Assembly (NCBI RefSeq): GCF_003015145.1
Contig: NZ_CP027845.1
Span: forward strand, 744,001-808,000
Length of the DNA: 64,000 nucleotides
Source of the DNA: Candidatus Phycorickettsia trachydisci
GTDB taxonomy: Bacteria > Pseudomonadota > Alphaproteobacteria > Rickettsiales > Rickettsiaceae
Direction of reading: 5' to 3'
How positions within the stretch are numbered: position 1 is the stretch's first letter; each line of letters starts with the position of its first letter. Position numbers and translations under genes: made by a program. Shown here in pieces: positions 62,899-64,000 of the stretch. The notes under the pieces are model-generated. The model was not told where the DNA came from and made no database searches. It saw nothing but the letters and a program-made list of their open reading frames with translations.

Positions 62899-64000
62899 TC
62901 AACCTTGTCCCTTACATTCTTCTATTCCACCAGAGCCAACGGTAGATAAACCTACATCTGAACATACTTCGGTAGGTAAATTATCAGAAATATCAGACAT
63001 TCCACTATGATCATTATCTTCTGTACCTTCATCTGTTTTAAGCTTCTTCGTAGCTGCTTCTGCTTGATTATTCGCTAAGGTCTGTCTTCGATGATCTCTA
63101 GTTTGAAACAACTCAGTCATATCCTTACCTAAGAGTTCAAATATATTCTTGGACGCTTCAGTCTTAGCTATTTTTCCTAGTGGGTAAGTTGGATCGATCA
63201 CCTTATTACCCAAATCTACTATATGCTTATCAATTTGTTCCCAATATTGATTAACTTTTTCATAAACTTTAGATGCAATACAGCTTAAAGACTCAAGGTA
63301 TGGGTCCGTTTGTTCAGATTCAATCGAAGAGAACAATTTCTTTAAATCCTCCAGTTTGGACCTAGCTAACAAGAATTTTTTTATATTAGTATCGTTATCT
63401 AAATCTAACTTTAGTTTTGGCACAAAGCCACTAGATTGAACATGCTTTTTTACTTTTTTTAAGAAATCTTTGCAAAAGGCATTATTATCAGCATTACTAA
63501 ATGCTTCCAATACATTTCTTAAACCATCCATGTTATTATTAGGCTCGTTAAGTTCATGTTTGATGATTTTATTTATATTCTTCTTTAATAAACTGGATAT
63601 AGATGATTTATTTAAATCTAAAAGCCCTTTATAATGACAGAAAAAAGATATCATTTCTACTTTTGATGAACCCACGAATTCGAGGACATTTTTACCTTGA
63701 TTATTTAAAACATAAACATCAGCTCCTTTATCAAGTAACCATTTCACTCTCTTTACATTACCGCTTTCAGCAAAGCAGTATAATAGCCTTTCTCCCCTAT
63801 GATTTTGGGCATTAATATCAGCTCCTCTGTCAAGTAGTAGTTCCACTACTTTCATTTCACCCTGAGTAGCAGCGCGGTGTATGGGTCCATCCCCGCTTTC
63901 ATTTTGGAGCTCAATATCAGCTCCCCTATCCAGCAGCAGCTGTACTACTTCCTCCTTACCATCTTGAGCAGCATAATGCAGTGGACTGTGACCCCCATCA
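62899..64000 (-). CDS. ankyrin-repeat protein, paralogue 2 (5' part outside window)
   Basis: The frame stays open to the window edge, giving at least 366 residues. An internal ATG at 63855 is not the true start, because consensus ankyrin units continue before it (HSPLHYAAQDGKEEVVQLLL, GPIHRAATQGEMKVVELLLD). The C-terminal domain matches that of the preceding gene: YEKVNQYWEQIDKHIVDLG, LGKIAKTEASKN, LFQTRDHRR, tail GSGGIEECKGQG. A tandem duplication is the simplest origin. The 225-base gap between the two genes is AT-rich and shows no other feature. Confidence 0.88.
   Translation of the reverse strand, partial: DGGHSPLHYAAQDGKEEVVQLLLDRGADIELQNESGDGPIHRAATQGEMKVVELLLDRGADINAQNHRGERLLYCFAESGNVKRVKWLLDKGADVYVLNNQGKNVLEFVGSSKVEMISFFCHYKGLLDLNKSSISSLLKKNINKIIKHELNEPNNNMDGLRNVLEAFSNADNNAFCKDFLKKVKKHVQSSGFVPKLKLDLDNDTNIKKFLLARSKLEDLKKLFSSIESEQTDPYLESLSCIASKVYEKVNQYWEQIDKHIVDLGNKVIDPTYPLGKIAKTEASKNIFELLGKDMTELFQTRDHRRQTLANNQAEAATKKLKTDEGTEDNDHSGMSDISDNLPTEVCSDVGLSTVGSGGIEECKGQG

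Noticed and set aside
1-64000. CRISPR arrays, intact insertion sequences, rRNA genes
   Set aside because: No regularly spaced identical repeats, no complete transposase with inverted ends, and no rRNA sequence were seen on either strand.

Overview
The window reads as chromosomal DNA of an AT-rich, obligately or facultatively intracellular alphaproteobacterium, most likely Rickettsiales or a close relative. The signs are many ankyrin-repeat proteins, a PKMT-like protein methyltransferase, a CarD regulator, ThyX instead of ThyA, a ProP-like MFS transporter, an Rpn-type nuclease and Gram-negative envelope genes (lpxA, lptF-like, lolC/lolD). The genus cannot be fixed from the sequence alone.

Layout. 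1-0.8 kb: the end of an unidentified gene, then carD behind a clear sigma70-type promoter. 0.9-4.1 kb: a 1060-residue ankyrin protein with an F-box-like motif near its C-terminus. 4.2-7.5 kb: ychF, a Bcr/CflA-type MFS gene and an lptF-like gene in one tight operon. 7.6-10.4 kb (minus): trpS, thyX and an exported spermidine-synthase-like protein. 10.6-13.0 kb: lon. 13.0-19.0 kb (minus): secA-queA-tgt-hemW, with secA and queA coupled through TAATG. 19.1-20.5 kb: a small exported coiled-coil protein and a stand-alone lpxA. 20.8-31.7 kb: an accessory island with five ankyrin genes, a PKMT-like methyltransferase, an orphan gene and an Rpn nuclease coupled to a tiny gene. 31.8-34.7 kb (minus): grpE, an AI-2E-type permease, hdaA and a very short glutamine-synthetase-like gene. 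34.7-38.3 kb: tmk, ctpA, rppH-prmC. 38.3-40.7 kb (minus): an AsmA-like envelope protein. 40.7-48.4 kb: rimM-lolC-lolD-priA, then lepA and dnaB. 48.4-49.1 kb (minus): a TraX-like membrane protein. 49.2-57.8 kb: three tandem 2.8-kb genes, each fusing a sodium/solute-symporter domain, a second membrane domain and a histidine-kinase-like module. 57.8-61.0 kb: obgE, an exported beta-rich protein, tRNA-Asn(GTT) and a ProP-like transporter. 61.1-64.0 kb (minus): two paralogous ankyrin proteins, the last cut by the window edge.

The most unusual system is the symporter/kinase-like triplet. All three copies keep the N, G1 and G2 ATP-binding boxes, but the phospho-acceptor histidine is glutamine in two copies and lysine in the third. 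Copy 1 is split by a one-base deletion. The second notable signal is a family of about 110-120-bp elements with inverted ends, each lying immediately 3' of a gene (lon, priA, and the coiled-coil gene before lpxA). Two of them share a similar small reading frame. Other points are the F-box-like ankyrin protein and the minimal glutamine-synthetase fold.
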